From the NCBI GenBank assembly GCA_964408165.1, contig CAYOYH010000001.1, positions 1-38,805 of the forward strand: a stretch of 38,805 nt of DNA, in the 5' to 3' direction. Positions within the stretch are counted from its first letter, which is position 1, and the number at the start of each line of letters is the position of its first letter. Of the stretch, positions 31,415 to 38,805 are shown piece after piece. The position numbers were made by a program, and so were the translations under genes. This stretch comes from CAYOYH01 sp964408165 (GTDB lineage Bacteria; Patescibacteriota; Saccharimonadia; Saccharimonadales; CAYOYH01). The notes under the pieces are model-generated. The model was given only the letters and a program-made list of their open reading frames with translations. It was not told the origin of the DNA and did no database searches.

Positions 31415-32245
31415 TTAGCTTAATGCAACCAAAGAAGCTAAATCGATTATCTCTAGTTCACTCAACACATAGGCCGTGGCTAAAATGACTACCAAAACAG
31501 CGATGAACACCTTGATAGATCCGCTTTGGCGGTGATGGTGACTGATTTTTATAGGTACATGATACTGCTTGGTGTCGAAGGTTTTGAGCGCCTCACCTCC
31601 TGAGGCACCAATGGTTCCTTCTGTTGATTTTGCATTAGGTATCTGAGCCTCTAGTTCGTCGGTATTGCCTGGGCTCTGCTCGGCAAGAACAGGATTTGAC
31701 GGTAGGGTCTTGATGACAGGTTTTTCTGGCTCTAGTTTTTTCTTTGGCGCTGCCTCAGCTTCTTCTTTGGCCGGCTCCCTCTGCTTTAGTTGCAACTCCT
31801 CAGTCATCGGCTGGTCTTGAATTTTTTTGGACTCTTTTGTCTTTAGTGGTGGTCTCACAACCACATCCACAATAGACCTTGCCGTAGGCTTAGGCATTAC
31901 TTTGACCGTATCATTGGCCGACTCACCGATTGGCTTAAGTTTAGTGTTGGAAACAAGCATAGTCTGACTCTCCCCTTTTCCGGGAGATGCGATACTAGTT
32001 TTTTCATCTTTTTTTACGTAGGCATTTCTTGTGACAATCTTAATGTCACCGGCAACTTCTTTGGACTGTTCTTGCTTCTTGATTGTGGAAGCTGGCTCAT
32101 TTTCAACAATAGTCTTCGAGGCTGGTTTTTCCATCAGCTTTGGTCTAGTGGCTATCTCGTCCATATGAGCGTCAATAGCCGCTGACAGCTCGTCGATAGA
32201 CATGTCTTCGTCATTGTTATCTTGGGGTGTGTCCTTGGCTGTCAT
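31415..32245 (-). CDS. tail-anchored hypothetical protein, 276 aa
   Basis: Not recognised. Residues 1-245 are charged and low in hydrophobics (rich in K, E, T, P), probably disordered in the cytoplasm. An acidic N-terminal helix (DEDMSIDELSAAIDAHMDEI) is included. One membrane helix (about 250-270, VFIAVLVVILATAYVLSEL) lies at the C-terminal end. A GGGAG site precedes the ATG by seven bases. It begins three bases after tpiA, so the two are co-transcribed, though a functional link is not evident. Similar disordered tail-anchored proteins in CPR act in envelope or secretion roles, but nothing here proves that. Confidence 0.75.
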   Translation of the reverse strand: MTAKDTPQDNNDEDMSIDELSAAIDAHMDEIATRPKLMEKPASKTIVENEPASTIKKQEQSKEVAGDIKIVTRNAYVKKDEKTSIASPGKGESQTMLVSNTKLKPIGESANDTVKVMPKPTARSIVDVVVRPPLKTKESKKIQDQPMTEELQLKQREPAKEEAEAAPKKKLEPEKPVIKTLPSNPVLAEQSPGNTDELEAQIPNAKSTEGTIGASGGEALKTFDTKQYHVPIKISHHHRQSGSIKVFIAVLVVILATAYVLSELEIIDLASLVALS

Positions 32246-32248
32246 TTG

Positions 32249-33016
32249 CTAACTCCCGGCTAAATGGTGCGCCGAGCTAACAATCTCGGCAAATTGCTTG
32301 TAATTGAGGCTGGCACCGCCAACTAAGAGACCGTCTACGCCCTCGATGTTCATATAGCTTTTGGCGTTGTCTGGCTTTACGCTTCCACCGTAGAGCACCC
32401 TTAGTCCTTGTTCGGCTTTCGGACCATAAAGTTCGCGTACATTATGTCGGATAAAGTCTGTTGCTTCTTTGACTTGGTCTGGCTTGGCATAGTCACCGGT
32501 GCCTATGGCCCAAACCGGTTCATAAGCAATTGCTAAATCTTGAATTTCTTTGGCGGTTAGATTGCGCAAATCGGCCATTAATTGATCGTGTAGCACTTGC
32601 TTGGTTTCACCGCTAACGCGATCGACTGATGCTTCGCCGACACACAAGATTGGCTTTATTTTGTTTCGCACTAGGGCTGAGAGTTTTTTGCCGATGATGT
32701 CGTCGGTCTCGCCGAAAACATGCCGTCTTTCGGAATGGCCAACCAGACAGTAATCCACCAACCCATGAAGCATAGCTGCCGATACTTCGCCGGTGTAGGC
32801 GCCTTCATCTTTGTAGAATGCGTCCTGAGCGCCCAGTTTCATTTTGTGTTTGTTGGTCTGTAGATTGAGTGGCTGAATAGACATGATGCTAGGGAAAATA
32901 ACTACCTCTACATCTCGGTGCGCTTCGATATTTTTCTCAAGTCTATGCAGTAAAACACTGGCCTGATGGGTGTTTAGATTCATTTTCCAGTTACCGGCGA
33001 TTAGTTTTTTACGCAT
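32249..33016 (-). CDS. tpiA: triosephosphate isomerase
   Basis: Interconverts dihydroxyacetone phosphate and glyceraldehyde 3-phosphate. 255 residues, TIM barrel. GNWKMN (8-13) holds the active Lys, VGHSERR the electrophilic His, AYEPVWAIGTG the catalytic Glu, and LYGGSV plus the DGLLVGGASL segment the phosphate site. It follows pgk on the same strand after a 215-base gap with no recognised element, and is followed closely by the tail-anchored gene. Confidence 0.96.
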   Translation of the reverse strand: MRKKLIAGNWKMNLNTHQASVLLHRLEKNIEAHRDVEVVIFPSIMSIQPLNLQTNKHKMKLGAQDAFYKDEGAYTGEVSAAMLHGLVDYCLVGHSERRHVFGETDDIIGKKLSALVRNKIKPILCVGEASVDRVSGETKQVLHDQLMADLRNLTAKEIQDLAIAYEPVWAIGTGDYAKPDQVKEATDFIRHNVRELYGPKAEQGLRVLYGGSVKPDNAKSYMNIEGVDGLLVGGASLNYKQFAEIVSSAHHLAGS

Positions 33017-33231
33017 AAGTTTTTCTATAGCCCACCTTCGTTCTTATGGTTACTATCATAAGTTACCGAGGCGAAACTGGCAACACGAACTCGAGTCCTG
33101 TCGTAGTATCTTTAAAAACTTTCCCGCTGACTAGAGTGGCTGACTGGCGGTGAATTCGGATATGCGCAGGTACTTAAATAAAAGTCAGCACCTGGCTCTA
33201 GCAAGCCTGTTTGACTACCCAAGAAATCGGA

Positions 33232-34419
33232 TTATTTATCCAGGAGCGCTTCAACGCCTGGTAAATCTCTGCCAGCCATCAGCTCTAGGCTAGCTCCACC
33301 ACCAGTGGAAACATGAGTAAATTTGTCCACTAAGCCAAGCTTATGTATAAACCCAGCGCTGTCGCCACCGCCAATAATACAGTTTAAGTTTTGGCTGGCG
33401 ATAAACTTGGCCACTTCTTCGGTGCCTTTTTTGAACTTTTCAAACTCAACTACACCTAAGGGGCCGTTCCAGATAATCGTGCCGGCGGTTTTTAGGGTTT
33501 TTTTAATATTCTCGATAGTGCGGGGACCAAAATCCATTATTATGTCGGCACTGGCGACATCTTCGGTGGCAACATCATGCCTTTCGGAGCTTTGGTCAAA
33601 GCTAGTCCCCACTGCTACATCAAAAGTCGGTAGTATTAGTTTGGTTTGGCTCAGTTCGCAGTGTTCTATTACCTCTTTGGCGGTGTCTGTTTCGTGGGGG
33701 TCGTATTTGCTAGAGCCGACATCGTAGCCCATGGCCACTAAAAAAGTATTGGCCATCGCTCCGCCAACAATCATGCTGTCTGAAGCTTCTAAAAAGCGCT
33801 CCAACAGATCAATCTTGTCCGCTATTTTGGCGCCACCGACCATCGTTACTAGCGGTTTTTGGGGGTCGTTAATCGCTTTGTTTATGGCTAAAACCTCGCC
33901 CTCTAGCAGTAGTCCGGCAACGGCTGGTAAGAACTGAGTGATGGCGTCAGTACTGGCGTGCGAGCGGTGCACTACCCCGAAGCCATCTTGGACGAAATAA
34001 TCGGCTAGTTTGGCTAGTTGTTTGGCGAACTCAGCGTCATTGCTTTCTTCCTCTTTGTGAAAACGCAAGTTTTCTAATAACAACACCTCGGCAGGCTTTA
34101 ATTTTTTCGTAGCTTGCCAGGCGCCGTCGCCAACAGTTGTTGGTGAAAAAGCAACTTCTTGGCCTAGAAGTTCACTCAGCCTCTGGGCTACAGGTTCTAG
34201 GCTTAAATCTTTGCTTACCCCTGGGCCAGGTCGCCCTAGGTGGGAAATGATGATGACTTTGGCGTTTTGATTTAGTAAATACTGGATTGTTGGTATGTTT
34301 TTGCGGATGCGGTAATCGTCGGTGATTTTGCTGTCGCTCATTGGCACATTGTAATCAGCACGCACCAAAACGGCTTTATCTGTAAAATCTATATCTCGAA
34401 CGGTTTTTTTATTGAACAT
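33232..34419 (-). CDS. pgk: phosphoglycerate kinase
   Basis: Makes ATP from 1,3-bisphosphoglycerate in glycolysis. 395 residues, full length. N-domain motifs are VLVRADYNVPM, ISHLGRPG and LLENLRFHKEEESND. C-domain motifs are VGGAKIADKI, WNGPLGVVEFEKFKKGT, IIGGGDSAGF and HVSTGGGASLELMAG. The ATG at 34419 is chosen over an upstream in-frame ATG at 34470 because the family N terminus is MFNKKTVRDID. An extended -10 (TGGTACACT) ends about ten bases before the ATG with no Shine-Dalgarno. Glycolytic pair with tpiA. Confidence 0.96.
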   Translation of the reverse strand: MFNKKTVRDIDFTDKAVLVRADYNVPMSDSKITDDYRIRKNIPTIQYLLNQNAKVIIISHLGRPGPGVSKDLSLEPVAQRLSELLGQEVAFSPTTVGDGAWQATKKLKPAEVLLLENLRFHKEEESNDAEFAKQLAKLADYFVQDGFGVVHRSHASTDAITQFLPAVAGLLLEGEVLAINKAINDPQKPLVTMVGGAKIADKIDLLERFLEASDSMIVGGAMANTFLVAMGYDVGSSKYDPHETDTAKEVIEHCELSQTKLILPTFDVAVGTSFDQSSERHDVATEDVASADIIMDFGPRTIENIKKTLKTAGTIIWNGPLGVVEFEKFKKGTEEVAKFIASQNLNCIIGGGDSAGFIHKLGLVDKFTHVSTGGGASLELMAGRDLPGVEALLDK

Positions 34420-34429
34420 CTTGAGTCTT

Positions 34430-34438
34430 AGTGTACCA
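34430..34438 (-). promoter_or_regulatory. extended -10 promoter of pgk
   Basis: TGGTACACT on the minus strand, with TACACT at 34430-34435. The predicted transcript start is about four bases before the pgk ATG. Confidence 0.4.
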
Positions 34439-34578
34439 AAACACTTATGGTTTTTTCGAATAAACCTCAAAGAAACAGCAACACTTCAACACGTGCTCTT
34501 GGTTTGCGAACCGAGGTTCGACCTTCTCCGGAGAGAAGTACCAATCAAAAACGCCACCGCAAGGGTGGCATGTTTGAT

Positions 34579-34653
34579 TGGTGATCCCAACGGGAGTCGA
34601 ACCCGTATTTCCAGGATGAAAACCTGGTGTCCTAACCATTAGACGATGGGACC
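34579..34653 (-). tRNA. tRNA-Glu (anticodon TTC), CCA encoded
   Basis: Read on the minus strand: acceptor GGTCCCA pairs with TGGGATC, discriminator A, then encoded CCA. The anticodon stem CCAGG/CCTGG encloses TTTTCAT, giving anticodon TTC. The T arm is ACGGGTTCGACTCCCGT. All cloverleaf arms are present. A copy of its first 17 bases lies upstream at 34931-34947. Confidence 0.95.
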
Positions 34654-34930
34654 GTGTTTTTATTGTAACAATATTTTGAATTTAACGATGTTGATCTACT
34701 TGTAGTTCCCGATGAATCGGGAGGTGTCCTACTCACCGATATTTGTCTGGTGACAAATTCGTCGAGCCCACCTCGGCGCCGCCCATGCCTCCGGCCTTGC
34801 GAAATGCCACTAGCAGTTCTACCACGGTCTTACTCGCTACAAAGTAGCGAATCAGCCGTCGCCACACCTCGCATCGGGCGTTAACACGCGCCGGTGCTCC
34901 GGTCTTGCGGAATGCTCCCAGCATTCCTCA
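34654..34930. other. structured 277-bp segment between tRNA-Glu and its 5' duplicate
   Basis: Contains hairpins GGAATGCT-GGG-AGCATTCC (about 34909-34927), TTTGTC-ACCA-GACAAA (34743-34758) and TCCCGAT-TCA-TCGGGA (34707-34723). It also has two related units, CGCAAGACCGGAGCACCGG and CGCAAGGCCGGAGGCATGGG, about 110 bases apart on the minus strand. No gene is supported. Confidence 0.45.
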
Positions 34931-34948
34931 CATTAGACGATGGGACCG
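34931..34948 (-). repeat. duplicate of the tRNA-Glu 5' end
   Basis: CATTAGACGATGGGACCG is identical to 34637-34654, covering the acceptor and D-arm start of tRNA-Glu plus one upstream base. No tRNA body follows, so it is a remnant, a target duplication or an attachment-site-like repeat. Confidence 0.75.
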
Positions 34949-35044
34949 CTAAAGACGAACGATATTATAGCTTATATCTCGCGCTGACAGAAGTGTTGGT
35001 GACATTTTTTGACATAGAAGCGATTGGGTGTTTTTATTAGATGC

Positions 35045-35401
35045 ATGAACCCTGAGAAATCGACACCTCATGGCGTGTTTAACGATTTTGAATTTACACC
35101 TGTGGGCTGGTGGTTAGACACCTTAGCGGAGGAAATTGCAAAAGAATTAGGGAAGGCTCCTAGAATTGGGCGAGGCTCTGTGGTATTGGAACAAAACGAG
35201 AACGAAACTATTGTTTCGTTCCGCCAAAATGGTTCAGAATCAATAGTCAGTATCCTCGAGATAGATGGTCGAATCGTTCTGAAAGTGCACCCTGAAGCAG
35301 AAATCCTAACCCCTGACCACGCTGACGACATCGCTCATGAATTAGTACACCAGCTCGGCTACGCCGAACATCATCCTGGCCCCAGTAAAAGTTGTTGCTA
35401 G
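35045..35401 (+). CDS. small HExxH-motif hypothetical protein, 118 aa
   Basis: Not recognised as a family. The N-terminal part is mostly helical (WWLDTLAEEIAKELGKAP), followed by beta strands (SVVLEQNENETIVSFRQ, SIVSILEIDGRIVLKVHP). The C terminus reads DDIAHELVHQLGYAEHHPG. HELVH is a zinc-protease-type HExxH and the following Gly is in the metzincin position; the third ligand would be E or H just after. The chain ends in two cysteines. It is short for a protease, so a minimal metallopeptidase or a chance motif are both open. The ATG at 35045 is preferred over a TTG at 35024. TTGACA lies at 35009-35014. Confidence 0.6.
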   Translation: MNPEKSTPHGVFNDFEFTPVGWWLDTLAEEIAKELGKAPRIGRGSVVLEQNENETIVSFRQNGSESIVSILEIDGRIVLKVHPEAEILTPDHADDIAHELVHQLGYAEHHPGPSKSCC

Positions 35402-35474
35402 GCATCGGTTTCTAGGAGTCGTGAATAACTACTTAAAACCGCACCGCAATCCTGACATTTCAAATTCAATTATT

Positions 35475-35500
35475 CAGGACTTACGCGCTCGTAAGTCCTG
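35475..35500. repeat. repeat family B solo hairpin
   Basis: CAGGACTTACG-CGCT-CGTAAGTCCTG, an 11-bp perfect stem identical in sequence to the ends of the family B elements but without their 140-bp interior. It could also act as a weak terminator for the HExxH gene. Confidence 0.6.
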
Positions 35501-35678
35501 TTATTATAACTTTCTGAGGGCCGGAGTATTTATTATAATTTCATCTGTAAATTTAGTAAGTTAGCAGAGTGCAGTCTTTGCCAGCTCTTGCGAGTCAACT
35601 GACAGAGGTGTCCCTGCTGGCAAGTACTGTAAATATCGCCCCTTGAGTAAACAACTACCTCGCCGTTTCATTCTCACT

Positions 35679-35714
35679 ATTATACATATATGACGGCCGT
35701 CATATATGTATAAT
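35679..35714. promoter_or_regulatory. perfect 36-bp operator-like palindrome, distal copy
   Basis: ATTATACATATATGACGG followed by its exact reverse complement. It has the same design as the sites beside the PaaX-like gene, with one A for G change mirrored in both arms. TATAAT (35709-35714) would start plus-strand transcription near 35721. Confidence 0.65.
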
Positions 35715-36016
35715 TTGGGTCGCGACCTCAAGTTCGATTATTATACAAAAGGTTACGATCGTGAGTTTTGGTATAATAATTATTCCCCGGCAACAGATAA
35801 GAACTGTACCAAAATCTGTGGTCGTGTCTCTCGAAAAAACAACGAGAAACAAGTCGAAGCTATCTTGCACAGGCTTAAAACTTCACTGGCAGTGGCGGTG
35901 GTGTTTTAAAAATACTTGCCTCGGCAGTAAACCATCCTGTGGTTTTTTATAAAACTCGGATGAAACGCTCGCTCGACATTCCCCCTTGTGCTTTTTGAGA
36001 TTATATTATAAAAGCA

Positions 36017-36045
36017 TTGACATAATCATTTTTATATTGTAGGAT
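36017..36045 (+). promoter_or_regulatory. strong sigma70-type promoter
   Basis: TTGACA (36017-36022), 17-base spacer, TAGGAT (36040-36045). It reads into a non-coding stretch with hairpin GTCCGAC-GTTTCA-GTCGGAC near 36161-36180, so an RNA product is possible. Confidence 0.55.
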
Positions 36046-36292
36046 GTAGCCATCATCGTTTTGCGGCATGTGAGGTGGAGACTCACGAACAAGCGGGATG
36101 ACCGTTTGGACGCCCCGGGAAGATTGGGAAGTTTCACATCAGAATACAGGACTATTCGATAGGTCCGACGTTTCAGTCGGACTGTCTAGATTAGTTTTTT
36201 GTTTTCTGGAGACTCTCGCATATAGGCAACGCATTAAACCGCGAGAAATCTGTATGAGAGTGGAGTTCGAGGAAGAGCCGAGCACTAGAGTG

Positions 36293-36349
36293 AGCTGTAT
36301 GAATAATACTGCAAACGAAGCGCGCCAGGTTCTGACGACGAAATACGCC
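36293..36349. repeat. repeat family A, partial copy 3
   Basis: AGCTGTATGAATAATACTGC (36293-36312) is identical to the core of copies 1 and 2. About 26 bases later CGAAATACGCC resembles their GTGAAATACGCC. The hairpin module is absent. Confidence 0.55.
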
Positions 36350-36726
36350 TCATGCAGGTTTCTGAGCCAAGTAGGACGAGTGGGCACATTAATAAGTCAA
36401 ATCGTTACAGTTTATTATTTTTCGAATTCTGACACAGCAGATCAGTTCATGAAGTGAATTCATGAATTCGCTGCTGTTATTGGCGACTACATCGTTGCTG
36501 AACTCCAGTAACTTTTTAGCGGTACCATCTTGTACAGCTAAAAAGCTGCTTCGTTCGCGCCTTGTGTTCGTCTAATCAGAATACGAAAAAATAACTTTGC
36601 TTCGTTTACTGAGAGCAGCTATATGTGCGCGGGGGTTTTATAAATGCATGCCGCAATTATTCACCCTGCGCATATTTCTCTGCTTTCAGTGCGTAATGGA
36701 TTCGTCTATTACAGATGAGGCAGTAG

Positions 36727-36748
36727 GTCTATGGCTTCGGCTATAGAC
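36727..36748. repeat. TTCG-loop hairpin
   Basis: GTCTATGGC-TTCG-GCTATAGAC, a 9-bp stem with one G-T pair and a TTCG tetraloop. Confidence 0.55.
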
Positions 36749-36808
36749 TCTGTAACACTACTCAATAAAACCTGTTTTTAGAACATTTGATACTTCTTCT
36801 TTGATTTC

Positions 36809-36852
36809 GGGCAGTGTATTGCGGGCGATAATTCGCCTGTAGCACACTGCCC
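36809..36852. repeat. nested hairpin GGGCAGTGT...ACACTGCCC
   Basis: Nine-base outer stem with an inner GGCGA-TAAT-TCGCC hairpin. It is followed closely by another nested hairpin at 36857-36891 (GGGACAG...CTATCCC, inner TAGC-TTCG-GCTA). Both lie in the 5' region of the gene at 36912. Confidence 0.55.
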
Positions 36853-36911
36853 AAACGGGACAGTAGTAGCTTCGGCTATTTAAGCTATCCCGCAAGGGAA
36901 GGAGTTTGATA

Positions 36912-37529
36912 ATGTCCATGGAAAACGTTGACGGGGTTGATGAGGGTCGTCAGATCCTTACCGCCCTTGGCGTTGCTGTCCGACAGCGCGCCACCGAAGC
37001 GGCCAAAGAGGCAGCCGCGCTCCTTGCTCAGCTCCAAGAGTTAAGCAAGGAAAGCTCAGTCGCCGAAATTGGCGCCCGAGCCGTTCAACAGCACATTGCT
37101 GATGAAATCGGCGAAGTCGCCGAGGAGACCGCCACGGCAGGCGAGGAAGCTGGGCAACTCGAAGCTGTTATCACGGGCACCACGCCCGTGTCCTCGCCGC
37201 CAGATGGCGACGAGGAGGAGACAGACGACGAAGAAGTCGTCCCGCCTCTAGCAGCACCCGAGCCGACGACTGCCCCCACGGCAATCGTCCGCCACCCCCG
37301 TAACTGGGGTTGGCTGGCTTGGGCAACGGCGATCATCGCGGGGTTTCTAACCCTAAGATTCGTCGTCATGCCTGCCTCCGGTCCGATATCCGAGTTTTTA
37401 CTCGGTCCCGCCGGATGGAGCTGGCTGGTAACAACCAGTCAGTGGGCGCTCGGTGCTACAACCACCCTCACGGGGTTCTACCTCGGTGGATGGTTGGGTT
37501 CCTGGCTAGACGAGGAGGTACTCTCCTAA
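36912..37529 (+). CDS. membrane protein with Ala-rich coiled coil, unknown function
   Basis: 205 residues. The N-terminal ~80 residues are Ala/Glu-rich helix, likely a coiled coil (REATEAAKE-like heptads). An acidic Pro-rich linker (DEEETDDEEVVPPLAAPEP) follows, then two or three membrane segments from about 135 (WLAWATAIIAGFLTLRFVV and WALGATTTLTGFYLGGWLG). Start at ATG 36912 with AAGGAG seven bases upstream; ATG at 36918 is also possible. GC content and codon choice are higher in G/C than in the rest of the window. It is followed by the threonine-rich gene in the same direction. No family recognised. Confidence 0.75.
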   Translation: MSMENVDGVDEGRQILTALGVAVRQRATEAAKEAAALLAQLQELSKESSVAEIGARAVQQHIADEIGEVAEETATAGEEAGQLEAVITGTTPVSSPPDGDEEETDDEEVVPPLAAPEPTTAPTAIVRHPRNWGWLAWATAIIAGFLTLRFVVMPASGPISEFLLGPAGWSWLVTTSQWALGATTTLTGFYLGGWLGSWLDEEVLS

Positions 37530-37700
37530 TCTAGTCAGCTACGAGTTAGCAACTCATAAAAATTGCTCGGATGTGGCTAGAATTGCCCTGGTGCAAGCTA
37601 GATGAGATGCAAATTCTCATACATCCGCTAAGTCCCATAATCCTCTGGGGACTCAAAGAAATTAGAGGCCGTCGCTCTATACCCTTAGGAGGTATTTAAG

Positions 37701-38805
37701 ATGGAGCGTCAAAAAACCTGGCGTGACGGAGCGAAGGCCTTCTTCGCTTTAACAACGCTGATCATCGCCATGATGGCGATGATTTGGCTTCTCGTTGGTG
37801 CATTTAGCACTGACGAAGAAGGATCAGGCGACGCAACAGCGCCGTCTGAGGAAACGACCACGGTGCCTGCCACGACCACGACGACCATCGTAACCATCGC
37901 CGACGAAGAGTCGGGAAACCTAATGGTTGCGGAAGTCGCCGAGTGGTCTCCAGTGTTTAACGCTGGAGACTTAGTGCAGGATAGCACCATGTGTAGCTTC
38001 TTCTCTTCGGAAACAGAAGCATATGCATGGATCAGTGCGGTTCAGATTGCTACAGAGGAGTCCGAACAGGATTTCCTCGACATCTTCAATGAGCGCTATC
38101 AAGTGCTCCGCAAAGATTACTGGCAACAATTGCCTACGGCTGCCCTCAACATGATGAAGTTCATGGAAAAGGGAAAACCTTGGTTACCTGAGCTGGTAGA
38201 AGCTCTGAACGGGGCTGGTTCCTGGGATGAGGAAAACCCATCGAAGACGATGGTCCTCGTCGAGGAACTAACCTGGACGTCTGTAGTCAAGACTCCAACC
38301 AGTTTCCGCACCACAGGGTGTCGGAACCACGGCGAGTCAGACGATTCGGGGTTCCGAACCGTCTTCAAGGCTCAGAATGTGACTGTGTCACCTGATGACC
38401 CCGACTGGGTTCCGACCCTTGTCGATGTCATCTTGCCATCCGTTATCAACATGCGCCTGCAGACTGAAGGTTCCGACCTTCGAGTGCATATGGTGCAGTT
38501 GGATGATGGCATTGCGTTTGACATTGTGAACCTTTCCACCCAGCGTGGAAAGAGGATCGAAATCGATCGCAAGGCGAGCGTGCCAGTTATCGTTGTCGAT
38601 GAGAAAAGCAACTTCGTGTATACGGAGATGTTGTTCTCGACCGTTTGCGGCAATCCACCCTTGCCGGAGTTCGCTCCGCCACGCAAGGTTGAAGCCACGA
38701 CGACCACGACTGTGCCGCCGACAACAACGACGACCACTCTGCCGCCGACGCCGACCACCACAACGCTGCCGCCGACGCAGCCCCCCAACACGCAGCCGCC
38801 GGAGG
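37701..38805 (+). CDS. membrane-anchored Thr/Pro-rich surface protein (partial, runs off window)
   Basis: 368 codons with no stop before the window end. ATG at 37701 follows a strong AGGAGGT. One membrane helix (about 12-35, FFALTTLIIAMMAMIWLLVGAF) precedes a Thr-rich linker (EETTTVPATTTTTIVT). A globular part of about 260 residues with few Cys follows, then a stalk-like TTTTTVPPTTTTTTLPP repeat region from about residue 332. Such Thr/Pro stalks are typical of exported surface proteins, especially in actinobacteria. The C-terminal sorting or anchoring region is out of view. It is co-directional with the 36912 gene, 171 bases apart. Function unknown. Confidence 0.75.
   Translation, partial: MERQKTWRDGAKAFFALTTLIIAMMAMIWLLVGAFSTDEEGSGDATAPSEETTTVPATTTTTIVTIADEESGNLMVAEVAEWSPVFNAGDLVQDSTMCSFFSSETEAYAWISAVQIATEESEQDFLDIFNERYQVLRKDYWQQLPTAALNMMKFMEKGKPWLPELVEALNGAGSWDEENPSKTMVLVEELTWTSVVKTPTSFRTTGCRNHGESDDSGFRTVFKAQNVTVSPDDPDWVPTLVDVILPSVINMRLQTEGSDLRVHMVQLDDGIAFDIVNLSTQRGKRIEIDRKASVPVIVVDEKSNFVYTEMLFSTVCGNPPLPEFAPPRKVEATTTTTVPPTTTTTTLPPTPTTTTLPPTQPPNTQPPE

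Larger units (their letters stand above)
35402..36911. other. 1.5-kb gene-poor region rich in inverted repeats
   Basis: No convincing gene. From left to right it holds a family B end hairpin (35475-35500), a 36-bp operator-like palindrome (35679-35714), a good promoter (36017-36045) and a partial family A copy (36293-36349). A hairpin CAGCAG...CTGCTG follows (36435-36476), then three hairpins at 36727-36748, 36809-36852 and 36857-36891. The last ends 20 bases before the next gene. Frames here have no ribosome binding sites or recognisable products. Confidence 0.55.

Noticed and set aside
34733..34924. 63-codon open frame upstream of tRNA-Glu
   Set aside because: Composed of two related repeat units and hairpins, with no start signal.
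35706..35909. 67-codon open frame beginning in the third palindrome
   Set aside because: The predicted transcript would start after its ATG, there is no ribosome site, and the protein looks like nothing known.
36098..36457. 119-codon open frame
   Set aside because: It runs through a partial repeat A copy and hairpin-forming sequence, with no ribosome site. A non-coding transcript explains the region better.
36017..36480. RNase P RNA or tmRNA
   Set aside because: Neither the RNase P core signatures nor a tRNA-like end with tag frame could be found.

Overview
This window looks like a chromosomal piece of a Patescibacteria (CPR) genome, possibly Saccharibacteria-like. Lineage is inferred from gene content and repeat style, not from a marker tree. 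Supporting signs are compact minus-strand operons read with the standard code, a PaaX/Cas2-like regulator, a type IV pilus ATPase, a DUF348/G5 cell-wall protein, palindromes of the CTACCGGCAGG type, and many degenerate intergenic repeats. Several genes have a -10 box only 6-10 bases before the start codon, so leaderless or near-leaderless mRNAs seem common.

Layout. 0-4.6 kb: rplS with a long K/E-rich tail, a PilB/GspE ATPase, folC, and a divergent SpoU-type RNA methyltransferase. 4.6-9.7 kb: an accessory stretch with an orphan gene, an IS481-like element (17-bp inverted repeats, 14-bp direct repeats), an IS256/IS1249-like element, a PaaX-like regulator between two 36-bp palindromes, and a SAM methyltransferase. 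10.0-16.8 kb: an F1-type ATPase operon in the order DUF218 protein, c-like membrane protein, b-like, delta, alpha, gamma, beta, epsilon. 17.4-31 kb: two orphan genes, tatD, metG, a transglutaminase-fold protein whose nucleophile Cys is Ser, an AEC permease, pgeF-rsmA-PPC genes, a DUF348/G5/lytic transglycosylase, a NUDIX hydrolase, and a UvrD/PcrA helicase split by a 360-residue intein with a GIY-YIG-like insert. 31.4-34.7 kb: a tail-anchored protein, tpiA, pgk and tRNA-Glu. 35-38.8 kb: a small HExxH protein, about 1.5 kb of gene-poor structured DNA, and two GC-richer membrane/surface genes with strong Shine-Dalgarno sites, the last running off the window.

The main candidate for something new is the ATPase operon. 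All five F1 subunits and a b-like stalk are present, but there is no subunit a and no ordinary subunit c. In the place of c is a 276-residue secreted-and-anchored protein. It has a signal peptide and a roughly 170-residue extracytoplasmic domain. It ends in a two-helix hairpin that resembles subunit c, including an IGRNP loop, but has no acidic residue in either helix. This suggests an ATP-driven machine coupled to something other than proton flow, unless canonical a and c genes lie elsewhere in the genome.

Other unexplained structure includes three dispersed element families. One is a 163-bp element (two full copies, one partial) whose hairpin stem shows compensatory changes, with both full copies sitting at stop codons. 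Another is a 161-162-bp element with hairpin ends. The third is the set of 36-bp operator-like palindromes linked to the PaaX-like gene.
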